Positions 10,570 to 18,965 of a stretch of DNA of 64,000 nucleotides are shown here, one piece after another. The notes beneath the pieces were generated by a model. That model had not been told where the DNA came from. It searched no databases and was given only the letters and a program-made list of their open reading frames with translations. The stretch is from Paludisphaera borealis (GTDB taxonomy: Bacteria; Planctomycetota; Planctomycetia; Isosphaerales; Isosphaeraceae), in assembly GCF_001956985.1 (NCBI RefSeq), contig NZ_CP019082.1, positions 2,480,001 to 2,544,000 on the forward strand, in the 5' to 3' direction. Made by a program: the position numbers and the translations under genes. The number at the start of each line of letters is the position of its first letter. Position 1 is the stretch's first letter.

Positions 10570-10878
10570 GTGTACTTCGAGGAATATGAAGGTCAATGCG
10601 GCTCGCCATTGGCGTACGTTGTGAGCCGCAACCTTCACCGCAGAAGCCTAAAGCCAGGGCAACGTGCGGCTATAGCTGTTGATGTTAAAAAGCGTCTAGA
10701 GATTGAGTACCACGAGAGTCGGATATCCGGTCTCAAGCGTGGCAAGGAGCAGGGCGATCCCCGTGTTGCAACTAGTTGCAACACGGAACCGAACTCTCGA
10801 AAAGAAGCCGCTGAGATGATGGGCGTCAGTCCTCCGCGATTGTGCTTCGTGTCAGCGTCGCTTCAAGGCGAACTTTGA
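10570..10878 (+). pseudogene. ParB/Spo0J-like fragment
   Basis: The 102-codon frame (GTG at 10570) matches the middle of ParB-like nuclease/HTH proteins: an end-of-ParB-domain segment (PLAYVVSRNLHRRSLKPGQRAAIAVDV) followed by the run-up to the HTH (SRKEAAEMMGVSP). The N-terminal ParB catalytic/CTP-binding region and the C-terminal half are missing; after 'MGVSPPR' the family likeness stops. It overlaps the 3' end of the convergent gene 10826-11125 by 53 bp. I take it as a truncated remnant. A 26-bp perfect palindrome lies inside it. Confidence 0.6.
10761..10786. promoter_or_regulatory. 26-bp perfect palindrome
   Basis: Half-site CCGTGTTGCAACT followed at once by its reverse complement, no spacer and no mismatch. 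It lies inside the ParB-like fragment. Its form fits a dimeric DNA-binding protein or recombinase site; which protein is unknown. Confidence 0.6.
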
Positions 10879-11125
10879 ATGTCGTTGGGTAAGGCCCGGC
10901 GATGCCTTTCCCCATTTTTGTTGCGTTGACCAGAACTTCCGTGTCGCCGAAACGCCCGGTGAATGCGGAATCTGATCCAGGGTAAAGCCTGTCGGCCGTG
11001 AGCGTCTGGAAGGCGGCCTTCAGCATCGCTGCGAAGGCATCGCCCTTGATGTAAGGATCAAGTTCGCCAGGGGTATCGGCGGGGCCGATCTCGATAGTCA
11101 TGGTCATTCGCTGTTCATCGCCCAT
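10826..11125 (-). CDS. Small prophage protein of unknown function
   Basis: 99 residues, no recognised family. The sequence is balanced and soluble, with an amphipathic helix (AFAAMLKAAFQTLTADRL) and a beta-rich C-terminal half (DTEVLVNATKMGKGIAGPYPTTFKVRLEATL). ATG 11125 is preceded by GGAGAGGAGAGAAAG, a clear ribosome site. It stands alone on the minus strand between plus-strand genes. Confidence 0.55.
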   Translation of the reverse strand: MGDEQRMTMTIEIGPADTPGELDPYIKGDAFAAMLKAAFQTLTADRLYPGSDSAFTGRFGDTEVLVNATKMGKGIAGPYPTTFKVRLEATLTRSTIAED

Positions 11126-11301
11126 CTTTCTCTCCTCTCCCCTTCTCCCATCCTTCCCACCAACACGCCACGCCAGAGCCTACCCCAACAGAAGGCCTGA
11201 TGCCAGCGACTCGAAGATCTCGGCCAGAAGCGTCCCTGCCCGTGGGATATACTTCCCCGGGTCATCGTCCTGGCTGTCGAGCAAATCGGGGAGGCTTGCC
11301 A

Positions 11302-11559
11302 ATGACGCGGCATGTAGCGGGGCGGCTTGAGCGAGACGGCGTGTGGGTCGCCGAAGAGATCGAAGCGACGATCGACCGGGCTCGAATTTCGTTCGCGTGC
11401 ACCAAAGGCGAAGCCTGGATGGGCGAGCGGCATCGGCTGACGGCGGCCGACGGTCGGATCATCGAGTTCACAGTCGACCGCAAGAGTGTGTACGAGCCGG
11501 ACCCGCGAGGTGACGAGGAGGTCGTCGAGGGCCGGCTAACGGCCGACTATCGCGATTGA
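11302..11559 (+). CDS. Small prophage protein of unknown function
   Basis: 85 residues; start ATG 11302 chosen because GGGGAGG lies 8 bases upstream. Charged, beta-rich sequence (GRLERDGVWVAEEIEATIDRARISF; GRIIEFTVDRKSVYEPD). No family recognised. It converges on the minus-strand SLOG gene with 11 bp between stops. Confidence 0.55.
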   Translation: MTRHVAGRLERDGVWVAEEIEATIDRARISFACTKGEAWMGERHRLTAADGRIIEFTVDRKSVYEPDPRGDEEVVEGRLTADYRD

Positions 11560-11570
11560 TCGGTTGAGGC

Positions 11571-12068
11571 CTACCCCAGCAGTCGGCTCGATGCCAGCGC
11601 GGGGAGAAACTTGATCAGGAACGCTTCCGCCTGCTCCGAAATCCCCGGCGCCTTCGACGCCCTTGAACCAGCCGCGTTCACGATTACCGGATCGTGCTGA
11701 AACAGAAGCCTGCCCGCGACGATCGTGGCGGCGGCGAAGGCCGACTCCGGCGACAAATCCGTGATCTCGATGAATGGCTTGCCGAGCCGCTTGCAGGCAT
11801 CCCGCGTACAACGGTAACCGGTCGATCCCGTCGGCCCTAGCCAAAGTGTCACGTGCCCGGATTTAGCATTGGCCTTGGTCCGCGCCGGGTAGCCTGGCTC
11901 CTGGCACTCGACCATGCCGTATAGATCGGCGTACTCGGGGCGTGGGCCTGCTTCGGTCAGCCACCCCAACGGCATGGTCCCGCCCGTCTCCAGACCCAGT
12001 CGCTTCGCCACGCGCAGGGCGGAGGCGTCGACGCCTTCCTGGCCGCCGGAGATCACGCGCAGGTTCAC
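11571..12068 (-). CDS. Circularly permuted YpsA-like (SLOG) protein, 'molybdenum carrier' family
   Basis: 165 residues. The N-terminus RVISGGQEGVDASALRVAKRLGLETGGTMPLGW is the diagnostic nucleotide-binding loop of the cpYpsA/SLOG family, followed by 'GYPARTKANAKSGHVTLWLG', 'STGYRCTRDACKRLGKPF' and a short C-terminal helix. The family binds nucleotide-derived ligands; the 'molybdenum carrier' name is historical. SLOG proteins recur in phage and defence contexts as ligand sensors, which makes this a candidate accessory gene, but no effector partner is visible. Its ATG overlaps the stop of the upstream RHH gene by 4 bp. Confidence 0.8.
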   Translation of the reverse strand: MNLRVISGGQEGVDASALRVAKRLGLETGGTMPLGWLTEAGPRPEYADLYGMVECQEPGYPARTKANAKSGHVTLWLGPTGSTGYRCTRDACKRLGKPFIEITDLSPESAFAAATIVAGRLLFQHDPVIVNAAGSRASKAPGISEQAEAFLIKFLPALASSRLLG

Positions 12069-12313
12069 TTCGGCCCCGCCCCATCGGCGTCGCGGTTGAG
12101 TTCCTTCACCATCTGCTGGTGCGCCCGCTCGACCGGGACTTTGAGCATGTCGCTTAACATCTCGACCAAAGTGGTCTTTCTGAAAGCCGCGACGACGCGG
12201 GCTTGATCAACTAGCCGTCGGTCGAGCTTCACCGGAACGTCGTCTCTATCGCTTCGCGGGCGACCAGCTCGCTTGGATTCCGCCATCGCTCTCTCCAATG
12301 TCGCGGCCACCAC
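12065..12313 (-). CDS. Ribbon-helix-helix-like DNA-binding protein
   Basis: 82 residues with a basic N-terminus and a ribbon-helix-helix-like core (VPVKLDRRLVDQARVVAAFRKTTLVEMLSDMLKVPVERAH), typical of small plasmid/phage regulators and antitoxins. It ends in an ATGA overlap with the SLOG gene, so the two are translationally coupled. The start could be the second Met (MAESKRAG). A regulatory role for this two-gene unit is inference. Confidence 0.65.
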   Translation of the reverse strand: MVAATLERAMAESKRAGRPRSDRDDVPVKLDRRLVDQARVVAAFRKTTLVEMLSDMLKVPVERAHQQMVKELNRDADGAGPK

Positions 12314-12422
12314 TCCAACACCATCCTTTCAGATTACGGCAATCCGGTCTCGCTTTCCACCGTAGTGATAATATGCGACGGTCATCTAGGAATCAAGAAC
12401 GCGATAATTTTTCGCCGACCCA

Positions 12423-12450
12423 TTGACTTAGGTATTTTGGTTACTAGACT
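12423..12450 (+). promoter_or_regulatory. Likely sigma-70 promoter
   Basis: TTGACT (12423-12428), 16-base spacer, TAGACT (12445-12450), in an AT-rich stretch upstream of the gene at 12516. Confidence 0.5.
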
Positions 12451-12515
12451 ACCAATGTCGGGTCGCAACAGCGATCCAGCCAAACGAGCAATCAGCCAAA
12501 GAAAGGACCGGACCT

Positions 12516-12878
12516 ATGGCGAACATCGACGAGGTCAAGGACGCGGACTACTGGAAGGCCCAGGCCGAATACTGGCAGGGCCGGGCCAACGAACTCGAAG
12601 CGGACATCAAGGCCATCACGTCCCCGGAGATCATCCGGTTTCGGGGCGTCGACGGCGACGTGATGTGGCAACGCGACCTCTTCAAGATGCCGGCGAAGTG
12701 CTGGGGCAAAGCCGTCCAGCGTCAACCGCACATCGAACAGTGGCATCAGGTGGAGGCGGGCAGCATGCTGCTCGCCCTCAGTCCCGCGAGTTCGGTCACC
12801 TACCTCGATGACGTCGAAGACGATGAACTCGATGTTGATGAATTCGGCGACGACGAAGGGTTCGGCGAAGACGACTGA
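12516..12878 (+). CDS. Small acidic prophage protein of unknown function
   Basis: 120 residues. The N-terminus is helical and likely a short coiled coil (EVKDADYWKAQAEYWQGRANELEADIKAI), the middle is mixed, and the last 25 residues are almost only Asp/Glu/Gly/Phe (DDVEDDELDVDEFGDDEGFGEDD region). An acidic tail of this sort can be a DNA mimic or a chaperone-binding tail, but nothing proves that here. AAAGGACC lies upstream of ATG 12516 and a promoter is visible at 12423. Confidence 0.6.
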   Translation: MANIDEVKDADYWKAQAEYWQGRANELEADIKAITSPEIIRFRGVDGDVMWQRDLFKMPAKCWGKAVQRQPHIEQWHQVEAGSMLLALSPASSVTYLDDVEDDELDVDEFGDDEGFGEDD

Positions 12879-13473
12879 CGGGACCACCGCCGCCCCGGTC
12901 GGGTTCGCTCGGCCGGGGCTCACATCGTTAAAATCACGAATCTTCAGAAATGGAACAGGAATTGCTTTGCAAAGCGGTAGATTGCATGATACAATGAAAG
13001 AAATGGGCCTTGCTCATTGCACGTCAATCACCCCGCCGCGAGCCGTCCTGGCTCCCCTTCAGCCGAAGTTCCGACGTCATGCGCTATGATAAGGGTGACG
13101 CTCGATCCGTCGGTCGCTGGCTCAGATTCCGCCGAAGCGGCAGCACTTCGTAATTGTGGGTATTCCGACTGTCGAGACGCCGCAGCAGCACCAGGCTTGC
13201 GAACAAGCCAGAACAAGTGGCCTGCCGCCGACCAAAAGACTACTCTCGCAAATTCGGCTCAAGTGGCATAATGGCAGATCTTTAAGTCGGAAATCTGCAC
13301 GTCGAAAATGTTCGGAAGACGTGATTTTCTACTTATTGTAGAGGACGCAAGAAAAACGAGGTGGTTGCCCGTGCCGGACCGCCGGACACGCTACCTGGGA
13401 AATATGTTGCCGTATCCTTTATTTACCTAGACCTTAGCAAAGGCTTGCAAGCCAACTGAAGGAGAAGTAGGAG
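12879..13473. other. Gene-poor stretch in the left arm
   Basis: About 600 bp with lower GC than its neighbours and no open frame with both a ribosome site and plausible composition. A 6-bp stem (GCAGAT/ATCTGC, near 13270-13300) and an AT-rich run before 13440 are the only structures seen. It may contain promoters or a small RNA; neither can be shown. Confidence 0.4.
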
Positions 13474-13668
13474 ATGCCCGTCGCATCAATCAATCAGGAC
13501 AGTGCGGAGCACATCGGGATCGGCGAATTGATCCGACGAACCGGATGGGGATCGAACAGAGCTATGAGGCTCGCCTTGCTCGGCGAGATCCGAACCCAGA
13601 TCAAGCCCGGCAGGCCGGTCCAGTTTCACGCGGGCGACGTCGAGCGGATCGCAGCCGAAGCCAAGTGA
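13474..13668 (+). CDS. Small helix-turn-helix protein
   Basis: 64 residues: IGIGELIRRTGWGSNRAMRLALLGEIRTQIKPGRPVQFHAGDVERIAAEAK, the pattern of a MerR/excisionase-like winged helix, where a short HTH is followed by a wing and a 'DVERIA' helix. Strong ribosome site (GGAGAAGTAGGAG) before ATG 13474. It overlaps the next gene by 4 bp and could be a control factor of this block. Confidence 0.65.
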   Translation: MPVASINQDSAEHIGIGELIRRTGWGSNRAMRLALLGEIRTQIKPGRPVQFHAGDVERIAAEAK

Positions 13669-14342
13669 TCGAGAAGTCACCGGTTATCCAACACCTTGAG
13701 GATCAGATCGATATGCTCGCCGAACAGAGGAACGAGATGATCGCGAACTGCTTCCGTCCCGGCGTGAAGAACGGGCACTACTACCCGCTAATGCCTCGGC
13801 ACGGTGCCTACCTCTTAGATTTCAAGGGGAAGGGCGAGCGGTTCGCACGGCTTTTCCGCGAGACGTGGACGCGGATTCCGCTCTACGCTCGGCGGTGCAT
13901 CCTGAAGCATTGGAAATCGGACGACGTGCATAGGTTCGCAGTCTATTACTCCCCGTCTATCGAACTCTCCGACACGTGGGACGGAAAGAAACCGGGAGAC
14001 GCGGGGTACGCTCACCGTGGAGGGCATTCCCTCCGGTTTGCACGCCGTCGAATCGAGAAGATGCCCGACGCGGTGGTTTGCGATCTGATCGCCCACGAGT
14101 TGGCCCACGTGTGCCAGTGGGCTATCGGCGAAGACATGACTTCTTCGGACGCATTCGATATCGAAACTATCGCCGACGAGATCATGGAATCATGGGGATT
14201 CGACGCGGAGTCCATCGACCGATGGGCGGTCGAAGCCGGCGTCACCAAGTTTGTCGACGTAGACAAGTTGACCGAGTCGCAGAAGAAGCGACTTCGAGCG
14301 AGGGCGAAGCGGGCCGGGCGTGGGATCGGGCTGTATCTCTGA
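13665..14342 (+). CDS. Zincin-like metallopeptidase domain protein
   Basis: 225 residues from GTG 13665, which overlaps the upstream stop (GTGA). The motif HELAH (residues 144-148) in 'VVCDLIAHELAHVCQW' is a zinc metallopeptidase signature, with a downstream acidic helix (SDAFDIETIADEIMESWGF) that may supply the third ligand, as in SprT-like or small phage peptidases. No signal peptide, so it acts in the cytoplasm or virion. The longer frame upstream is a shadow of the HTH gene. Target unknown. Confidence 0.7.
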   Translation: MIEKSPVIQHLEDQIDMLAEQRNEMIANCFRPGVKNGHYYPLMPRHGAYLLDFKGKGERFARLFRETWTRIPLYARRCILKHWKSDDVHRFAVYYSPSIELSDTWDGKKPGDAGYAHRGGHSLRFARRRIEKMPDAVVCDLIAHELAHVCQWAIGEDMTSSDAFDIETIADEIMESWGFDAESIDRWAVEAGVTKFVDVDKLTESQKKRLRARAKRAGRGIGLYL

Positions 14343-14778
14343 TCGACCGAAGCATTGACCATGCGTGGGATCGGCCAGAGACGCGGACCGTTTGACACAG
14401 TCGAAGTGAACCGAGGCTCAGGCACGGTTCACAATCCGCGAGGGGTTTGCTAGTCTCGACGAACGAGCCTAAGGATGCAGCCAGATCGTCGCCCTAAGCA
14501 ACGCAGCAGCCGGGCTGAAACCGGCGACTGAAACCAGAGCCGAAAACCAAATGGATTCCAAGTCCTTTTGGTCCATCACGCAGAAAGCGACCCGTCCCGC
14601 GCCAACGGGCTGAGTCGCTTTCGTAGTCGATCGAGAGGAGCTGCCCACCGAAGCAAATCAGCGATATGCCCCGCTCCAAGCCGACGTCTGTAGCGACGGC
14701 CTGGCGAAAGACAGCCCCTTGGCACGGGCTCCGCACCCAGCACGCGTAAATGCTGGAAAGCAGAAAGAGCGCTCAACA
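14343..14778. other. Intergenic region with a terminator-like hairpin
   Basis: About 436 bp without a credible gene. A hairpin lies at 14583-14622: GAAAGCGAC pairs with GTCGCTTTC around an inner CCGT/ACGG stem. It probably separates the peptidase unit from the replication unit. No T-run follows, so function as terminator is uncertain. Confidence 0.5.
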
Positions 14779-15276
14779 ATGGATTTTACCGCGCATGTGG
14801 GCGACTATCAAGCCCAACCTAAGAAAATTCTGATAGATAGTTGCCCCTGCTGCGATGCACTCGCGATCGAACAGGTCAGTTGCCGCGAAGGCCGCTTGCT
14901 TCAGTGCCACGAATGCCCCGCCGCATTCCATCCCACCCCAAACCCGGCCGACGCGACGATGCGGACGGTCATCTGGATTTTGCCCAACAACTCCCTGATC
15001 AGCACGGCGACCACGGCCGGGCTGGATGCTCGCCCCCACGGCGAGCACGGCGACGTTTCCGGCAAGCACGTCGCGATCGTTCATCCCCACAACTGTAAAG
15101 CCTCGTTTGATGCTGTTTTCGAGGCGAGAGCCGCCGTCGGCGGCGGCGCGGTCGAGGTCCGCGTTGTCGAGAGTTCGGCGAAGTTCGCCGCGAGGGAGCT
15201 GGGCGCGCTGTTCCTCGAATGGCTCGACTCACCGATCTATCCGGCCGTCTCGGTGGAAGGGACGGTGTCGCTATGA
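14779..15276 (+). CDS. Zinc-ribbon prophage protein of unknown function
   Basis: 165 residues. The N-terminal third has a CPCC...CHEC four-Cys cluster (residues about 23-48) typical of a zinc ribbon; the rest is an alpha/beta domain without a match I know. It overlaps the start of the primase by 4 bp (ATGA at 15273), so it probably works in phage DNA replication or its control. The ribosome site is weak (AGAAAGAG). Confidence 0.6.
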   Translation: MDFTAHVGDYQAQPKKILIDSCPCCDALAIEQVSCREGRLLQCHECPAAFHPTPNPADATMRTVIWILPNNSLISTATTAGLDARPHGEHGDVSGKHVAIVHPHNCKASFDAVFEARAAVGGGAVEVRVVESSAKFAARELGALFLEWLDSPIYPAVSVEGTVSL

Positions 15277-18176
15277 GCTTTCGTCTCGATCCCGTCGCTG
15301 AAGTCGTCGCTGCACTGGAAGCCGGGGGGTACAACCCCCGGCCATCCGGCCCTGATCAATGGTCGTCGCGATGCCCGGTGCATCAGGGCGGCAAGGCGAA
15401 CCTGGTTGTCTCCCGTGGGAGCGACGGAAGGGTTCTGACCCACTGCTTCCACAGCGATGGTTGCGGCTTCCGCGACGTTCTCGCCGCCTTGAACATCTCG
15501 CCTGCACGTCCCACCTCCAACGGCATCCCGAGCACGACCACCACGATGAGCATGAACCCCGTCGCCAAGAAGGCCAAGACGATTCACGCCACCGCCGATC
15601 GAGCCATCCGAGCGGCTAAGTGGACCTGCAAGGCCGAAGGCGACGCGGACTGGAATCCCGATACCGTTCAGGTTGTCGGCCGGTGGCCGTACCACGACGC
15701 GAACGGAAACGTGCTCTTGATCGTCGTCCGATTCCAACTGGCCGACGGAAGCAAAAGCTACTCGCAGGTCCATCCGGTCGAAGGCGGCTGGAACGTGGGC
15801 ATGCCGCCGGGACCGCGTCCGATCTACAGGGTGCCCGAGGCCATGAACGCGGATCGGGTCTACTTCGTCGAAGGCGAAAAGGCGGCCGACGCGGTGGTCG
15901 GGCTGGGCCTGGTCGCCACGACGACGCCCGGTGGTGCCACGGTCGCTCGCAAGGCGGATTTGTCCCCGCTTCGCGGTCGACACGTCGCAATCTTGCCCGA
16001 CAACGATGTTCCGGGACGCGAGTACGCCGCGAAGCTTGTCGAGCTGCTGGCGAAGGTAGGCGCCGCGTCGGTCAAGGCGGTCGAGCTGCCCGGCTTGCCC
16101 GAGAAGGGCGACATCTGCGATTGGCTGGTAGCCGCCAACGCGGAAGGCAAAACCAAGGAATGGTGCCGATGCGAACTGGAGCGGCTGGCCGTTCATCCCG
16201 TCGAGCCGACTCCGGCTCAGCGGGTCGAAGAAGCCCGCCGCGAGATCGTCGAGGATAATAGCGAGATCGAGGACGACCCGACTATGGACGACATCCTCGC
16301 TATCGATCGCGGCAATGAAGGCCGACCGTCGATCGAGATCACGTGCGAGCAAACCGAGGTCAATGACCAAGCCATCGCGGCTCTCGCCAGAGACCCCAAC
16401 GTCTTCACAATCGGCGGCAAGATCGCGGTCGTCGCCAAAATGCCCCCGCCGCGCGGCGTCAAGGATTCCCCGGACGGCTTCAAGCGGATCTGCATCCTCG
16501 ATCTGCCGGCCCTGGAAGAGCGGATGAGCGCGTCGGCTTACTGGCACACGAGTCGAATCGACAAGAAGGGCGAAGTCCACCAGTCTCAAGAGCTGCCCCC
16601 TGGGTGGTCGGTCAAGCAAGTGTTCTCAAGACCGCACAAGGCGGGCATCCCCCAGGTCGAAGGGATGGTTGAGACCCCGGTTCTCCGGCCCGACGGCTCG
16701 ATTCACGAGACGCCGGGATACGATCCGGCGACCTGGACGTTCTTCAGCCCCAATGCCGAATTCCTCCCGGTCCCTGACGCGCCGACGCGGGAAGACGCGA
16801 TCAGGGCCAAGGATGTACTCCTGGAATTGGTCACCGACTTCCCGTTCAAAGATGACGCCAACAGGGCCGTCTGGCTGGCGGCGGCACTGACTCCGATCGC
16901 TCGGCCCGCGATCACCGAGGCTTGCCCGGCGTTCGTCTTCGACGCACCAGAGGCGGGAACAGGCAAGTCGAAGTTGTGCGACCTGATCTCGATCATCGCC
17001 AGCGGAACCGAGATGCCCCGATCCCCGTGGCCGGGCGGGCGCGACGTTGATGACGAGGTCCGCAAGACATTGACCGCTATCGCGATCAGCGGCGACCGAT
17101 TTACGCTCTGGGACAACGTGCCAGAGGGCTGCAAGTTCGGCTGTGCGTCGCTGGACAACGCGGTCACCTCGATAACCTACAAGGCCAGGGTTCTCGGCAG
17201 CAGCAAGCTGACGGACGCGTTGCCGTGGCGAACCATCACGTACGCCACCGGGAACAACATGACGCTCGGAAACGACACGGTGCGTCGTACGCTGATCAGC
17301 CGTATCGAGGCCGACGTCGAGCGCCCATGCGACCGCGAAGGCTTCGTGTTCCCCAGACTGATCGCCCACGCCAAGGCGAACCGGGCCAAGTACGTTCAGG
17401 CCGCACTGACGATTCTTAAGGCTCACGCCGTCGCCGGGCGACCGCAACTCGCCAAGGAACTCGGCAGCTTCGAGGAATGGAGCACCGTCGTCGCGTCGGC
17501 CGTCGCCTGGGTTATGGGCGTCGATCCGATCAGCGTCCAGAAGGCCGGGGCCAGTCGTGCACCAGCTACCTCCAACCGCAAGATCCTGTTCGACGGACTG
17601 CTTGAGGTCAACGCGGACGTCCAAGAGTTCACGGCGGCCGACATGCTGACCAAGGCCGAGCAACTCAAGACCGTCGGACGACCCGAAGACGGGCCGATGT
17701 ATCCCAGCCTTTACGAGTTCGTCGAAGAGTTCCTCGATCTCCCTTCCAGGTCGACCGCCAAGCGGAAACTCTTCGCCGCACTGGAAAAGAACGAAGGCAA
17801 GGTTGTCGGCGGTCACAAACTGGTCCTGCGGGAAGGACGAGCCCACAGCAAACTATGGCGACTCACAGAGGTTAAAGATGGCAAGACCAGGCCGGAAGAG
17901 CCCTCTGACGAAAGTCAGATGGTGAGCATGGTGAATATGGTGACCTCCTCCCGGCGTTCTATCGTGCGCGAGAATTCTTCCCCTGTATTTTCCTATGGGC
18001 CAGCGGGGGGAGAAGCTCACCATGCTCACCATGCTCACCACTTGACACCTGTAGGACGTTCAGCCCCCACTTGCGGCGATCAAGCCCAACCTTTCCAGCA
18101 AGCTACCGCTCTTCCCCTGTCTCTCAATGCTTCCGGTCTACCTTACGACCCGAATGACTGGACGACCTTCGGCTAA
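15273..18176 (+). CDS. Phage primase/ATPase (CHC2 zinc finger, TOPRIM, P-loop)
   Basis: 967 residues. A primase zinc finger with C34, H37, C58 and C64 (RCPVHQGG; THCFHSDGCGF) opens the protein; a TOPRIM domain follows (VYFVEGEKAADAVV near residue 195; ILPDNDVPGRE near 240; GDICDWL near 280). The C-terminal half is a P-loop ATPase with Walker A APEAGTGKSK near residue 558 and 'FTLWDNVPEG' as the acidic B motif. The set matches fused primase-helicases of phages. It is the only clear replication gene in the prophage. The last 100 residues are variable. Start at ATG 15273, coupled to the zinc-ribbon gene. Confidence 0.85.
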   Translation: MSFRLDPVAEVVAALEAGGYNPRPSGPDQWSSRCPVHQGGKANLVVSRGSDGRVLTHCFHSDGCGFRDVLAALNISPARPTSNGIPSTTTTMSMNPVAKKAKTIHATADRAIRAAKWTCKAEGDADWNPDTVQVVGRWPYHDANGNVLLIVVRFQLADGSKSYSQVHPVEGGWNVGMPPGPRPIYRVPEAMNADRVYFVEGEKAADAVVGLGLVATTTPGGATVARKADLSPLRGRHVAILPDNDVPGREYAAKLVELLAKVGAASVKAVELPGLPEKGDICDWLVAANAEGKTKEWCRCELERLAVHPVEPTPAQRVEEARREIVEDNSEIEDDPTMDDILAIDRGNEGRPSIEITCEQTEVNDQAIAALARDPNVFTIGGKIAVVAKMPPPRGVKDSPDGFKRICILDLPALEERMSASAYWHTSRIDKKGEVHQSQELPPGWSVKQVFSRPHKAGIPQVEGMVETPVLRPDGSIHETPGYDPATWTFFSPNAEFLPVPDAPTREDAIRAKDVLLELVTDFPFKDDANRAVWLAAALTPIARPAITEACPAFVFDAPEAGTGKSKLCDLISIIASGTEMPRSPWPGGRDVDDEVRKTLTAIAISGDRFTLWDNVPEGCKFGCASLDNAVTSITYKARVLGSSKLTDALPWRTITYATGNNMTLGNDTVRRTLISRIEADVERPCDREGFVFPRLIAHAKANRAKYVQAALTILKAHAVAGRPQLAKELGSFEEWSTVVASAVAWVMGVDPISVQKAGASRAPATSNRKILFDGLLEVNADVQEFTAADMLTKAEQLKTVGRPEDGPMYPSLYEFVEEFLDLPSRSTAKRKLFAALEKNEGKVVGGHKLVLREGRAHSKLWRLTEVKDGKTRPEEPSDESQMVSMVNMVTSSRRSIVRENSSPVFSYGPAGGEAHHAHHAHHLTPVGRSAPTCGDQAQPFQQATALPLSLNASGLPYDPNDWTTFG

Positions 18177-18247
18177 GTCGGCTGCTTCCATCGGCGGCGT
18201 GGGGCTCAGCCTGCGCCGCCGCCTTCACTACAACGGAGACCTCACCA

Positions 18248-18427
18248 ATGGGCCGCCACTTGAACCAGCACGTCAAACAGAAACAAAAGGCGATCGATGT
18301 ACTAGCCGGACGCAACCCCAAGCGACGACGCGACCGCGAGCGATACGAGTCTTGCCCGGTCCCGTTCGTCCACGCACCGAAGCCCAAGCCCAGCAAGCTG
18401 CGACCCGGTCAGGCCGACTGCACCTAG
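18248..18427 (+). CDS. Short basic prophage protein
   Basis: 59 residues, strongly basic (HVKQKQKAIDVLAG, RNPKRRRDRERYESC), reading like a small nucleic-acid-binding peptide. ATG 18248 follows GGAGACCTCACCA. No family recognised. It lies 71 bp after the primase. Confidence 0.45.
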   Translation: MGRHLNQHVKQKQKAIDVLAGRNPKRRRDRERYESCPVPFVHAPKPKPSKLRPGQADCT

Positions 18428-18449
18428 TCGAAGTGCAATGAGTGCACAA

Positions 18450-18493
18450 TGCATGCACCTAAAGCTCCTAGGGGGGCCTAAAAAGTGCATGCA
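18450..18493. repeat. Inverted repeat TGCATGCAC
   Basis: TGCATGCAC (18450-18458) and its reverse complement (18485-18493), 26 bases apart, in a noncoding gap. Related GTGCA/TGCAC words occur just upstream. Could be an operator pair or a stem. Confidence 0.5.
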
Positions 18494-18598
18494 TGTAGGT
18501 GGCCAAGACCGCTCGTGGTGCCTTGCACATTTTCGAGCCGATTGCGGACCCGTAATCCTGCCTATTCCCATTAGTTTAGTCTAGTAGGAGATCCAGCA

Positions 18599-18943
18599 AT
18601 GGCTTCCAGCGACCAGTTTGAGATCGATGTCACGGCCGAGATCATCAACGCTGAGCTGCTTCGAACCGGGATCGAGTCGCTTCGGCGCATCCAAAAACGG
18701 GTAGAGAGGGAGGCCCGGGATCTAGCCGTTGAGATGAGCATCTTCGCCGGCGGCGAGTCCGATTTCGTAGTCGTCCTGGACGGCCCTTTCGAGGCCGAGG
18801 TGGAACTCTTCTCCAACGATTCGCCCCGGACCTGGCTGAAGATCATCCGGTCCGTGATCGAAGGCTACCGCGAGTCGCTGGACGATGACGAGATCGGCGA
18901 CGACGGCATCGGGTTCATCGTGCCAGGCCCTTCGGACAACTGA
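18599..18943 (+). CDS. Small acidic prophage protein
   Basis: 114 residues, start ATG 18599 with TAGGAGATCC upstream. N-terminal helices (DVTAEIINAELLRTGIESLRRIQKRVEREARDLAVEM) precede a beta-containing acidic half ('DFVVVLDGPFEAEVELF', 'DDDEIGDDGIGF'). No family recognised. Followed by a long hairpin at 18966-19024. Confidence 0.6.
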   Translation: MASSDQFEIDVTAEIINAELLRTGIESLRRIQKRVEREARDLAVEMSIFAGGESDFVVVLDGPFEAEVELFSNDSPRTWLKIIRSVIEGYRESLDDDEIGDDGIGFIVPGPSDN

Positions 18944-18965
18944 CTCCCGCACGCTAGGGCGACCT

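Noticed and set aside
13255-13345. Possible degenerate tRNA (stem GCAGAT/ATCTGC, CTTTAAG loop)
   Set aside because: The loop is 13 bases and neither the acceptor nor the T-arm can be formed; only a short inverted repeat remains.
18001-18041. Short CACCATGCT repeats near the end of the primase gene, considered as CRISPR-like
   Set aside because: Only two or three 9-base units without spacers, in frame as Ala-His repeats (HHAHHAHH) of the primase.
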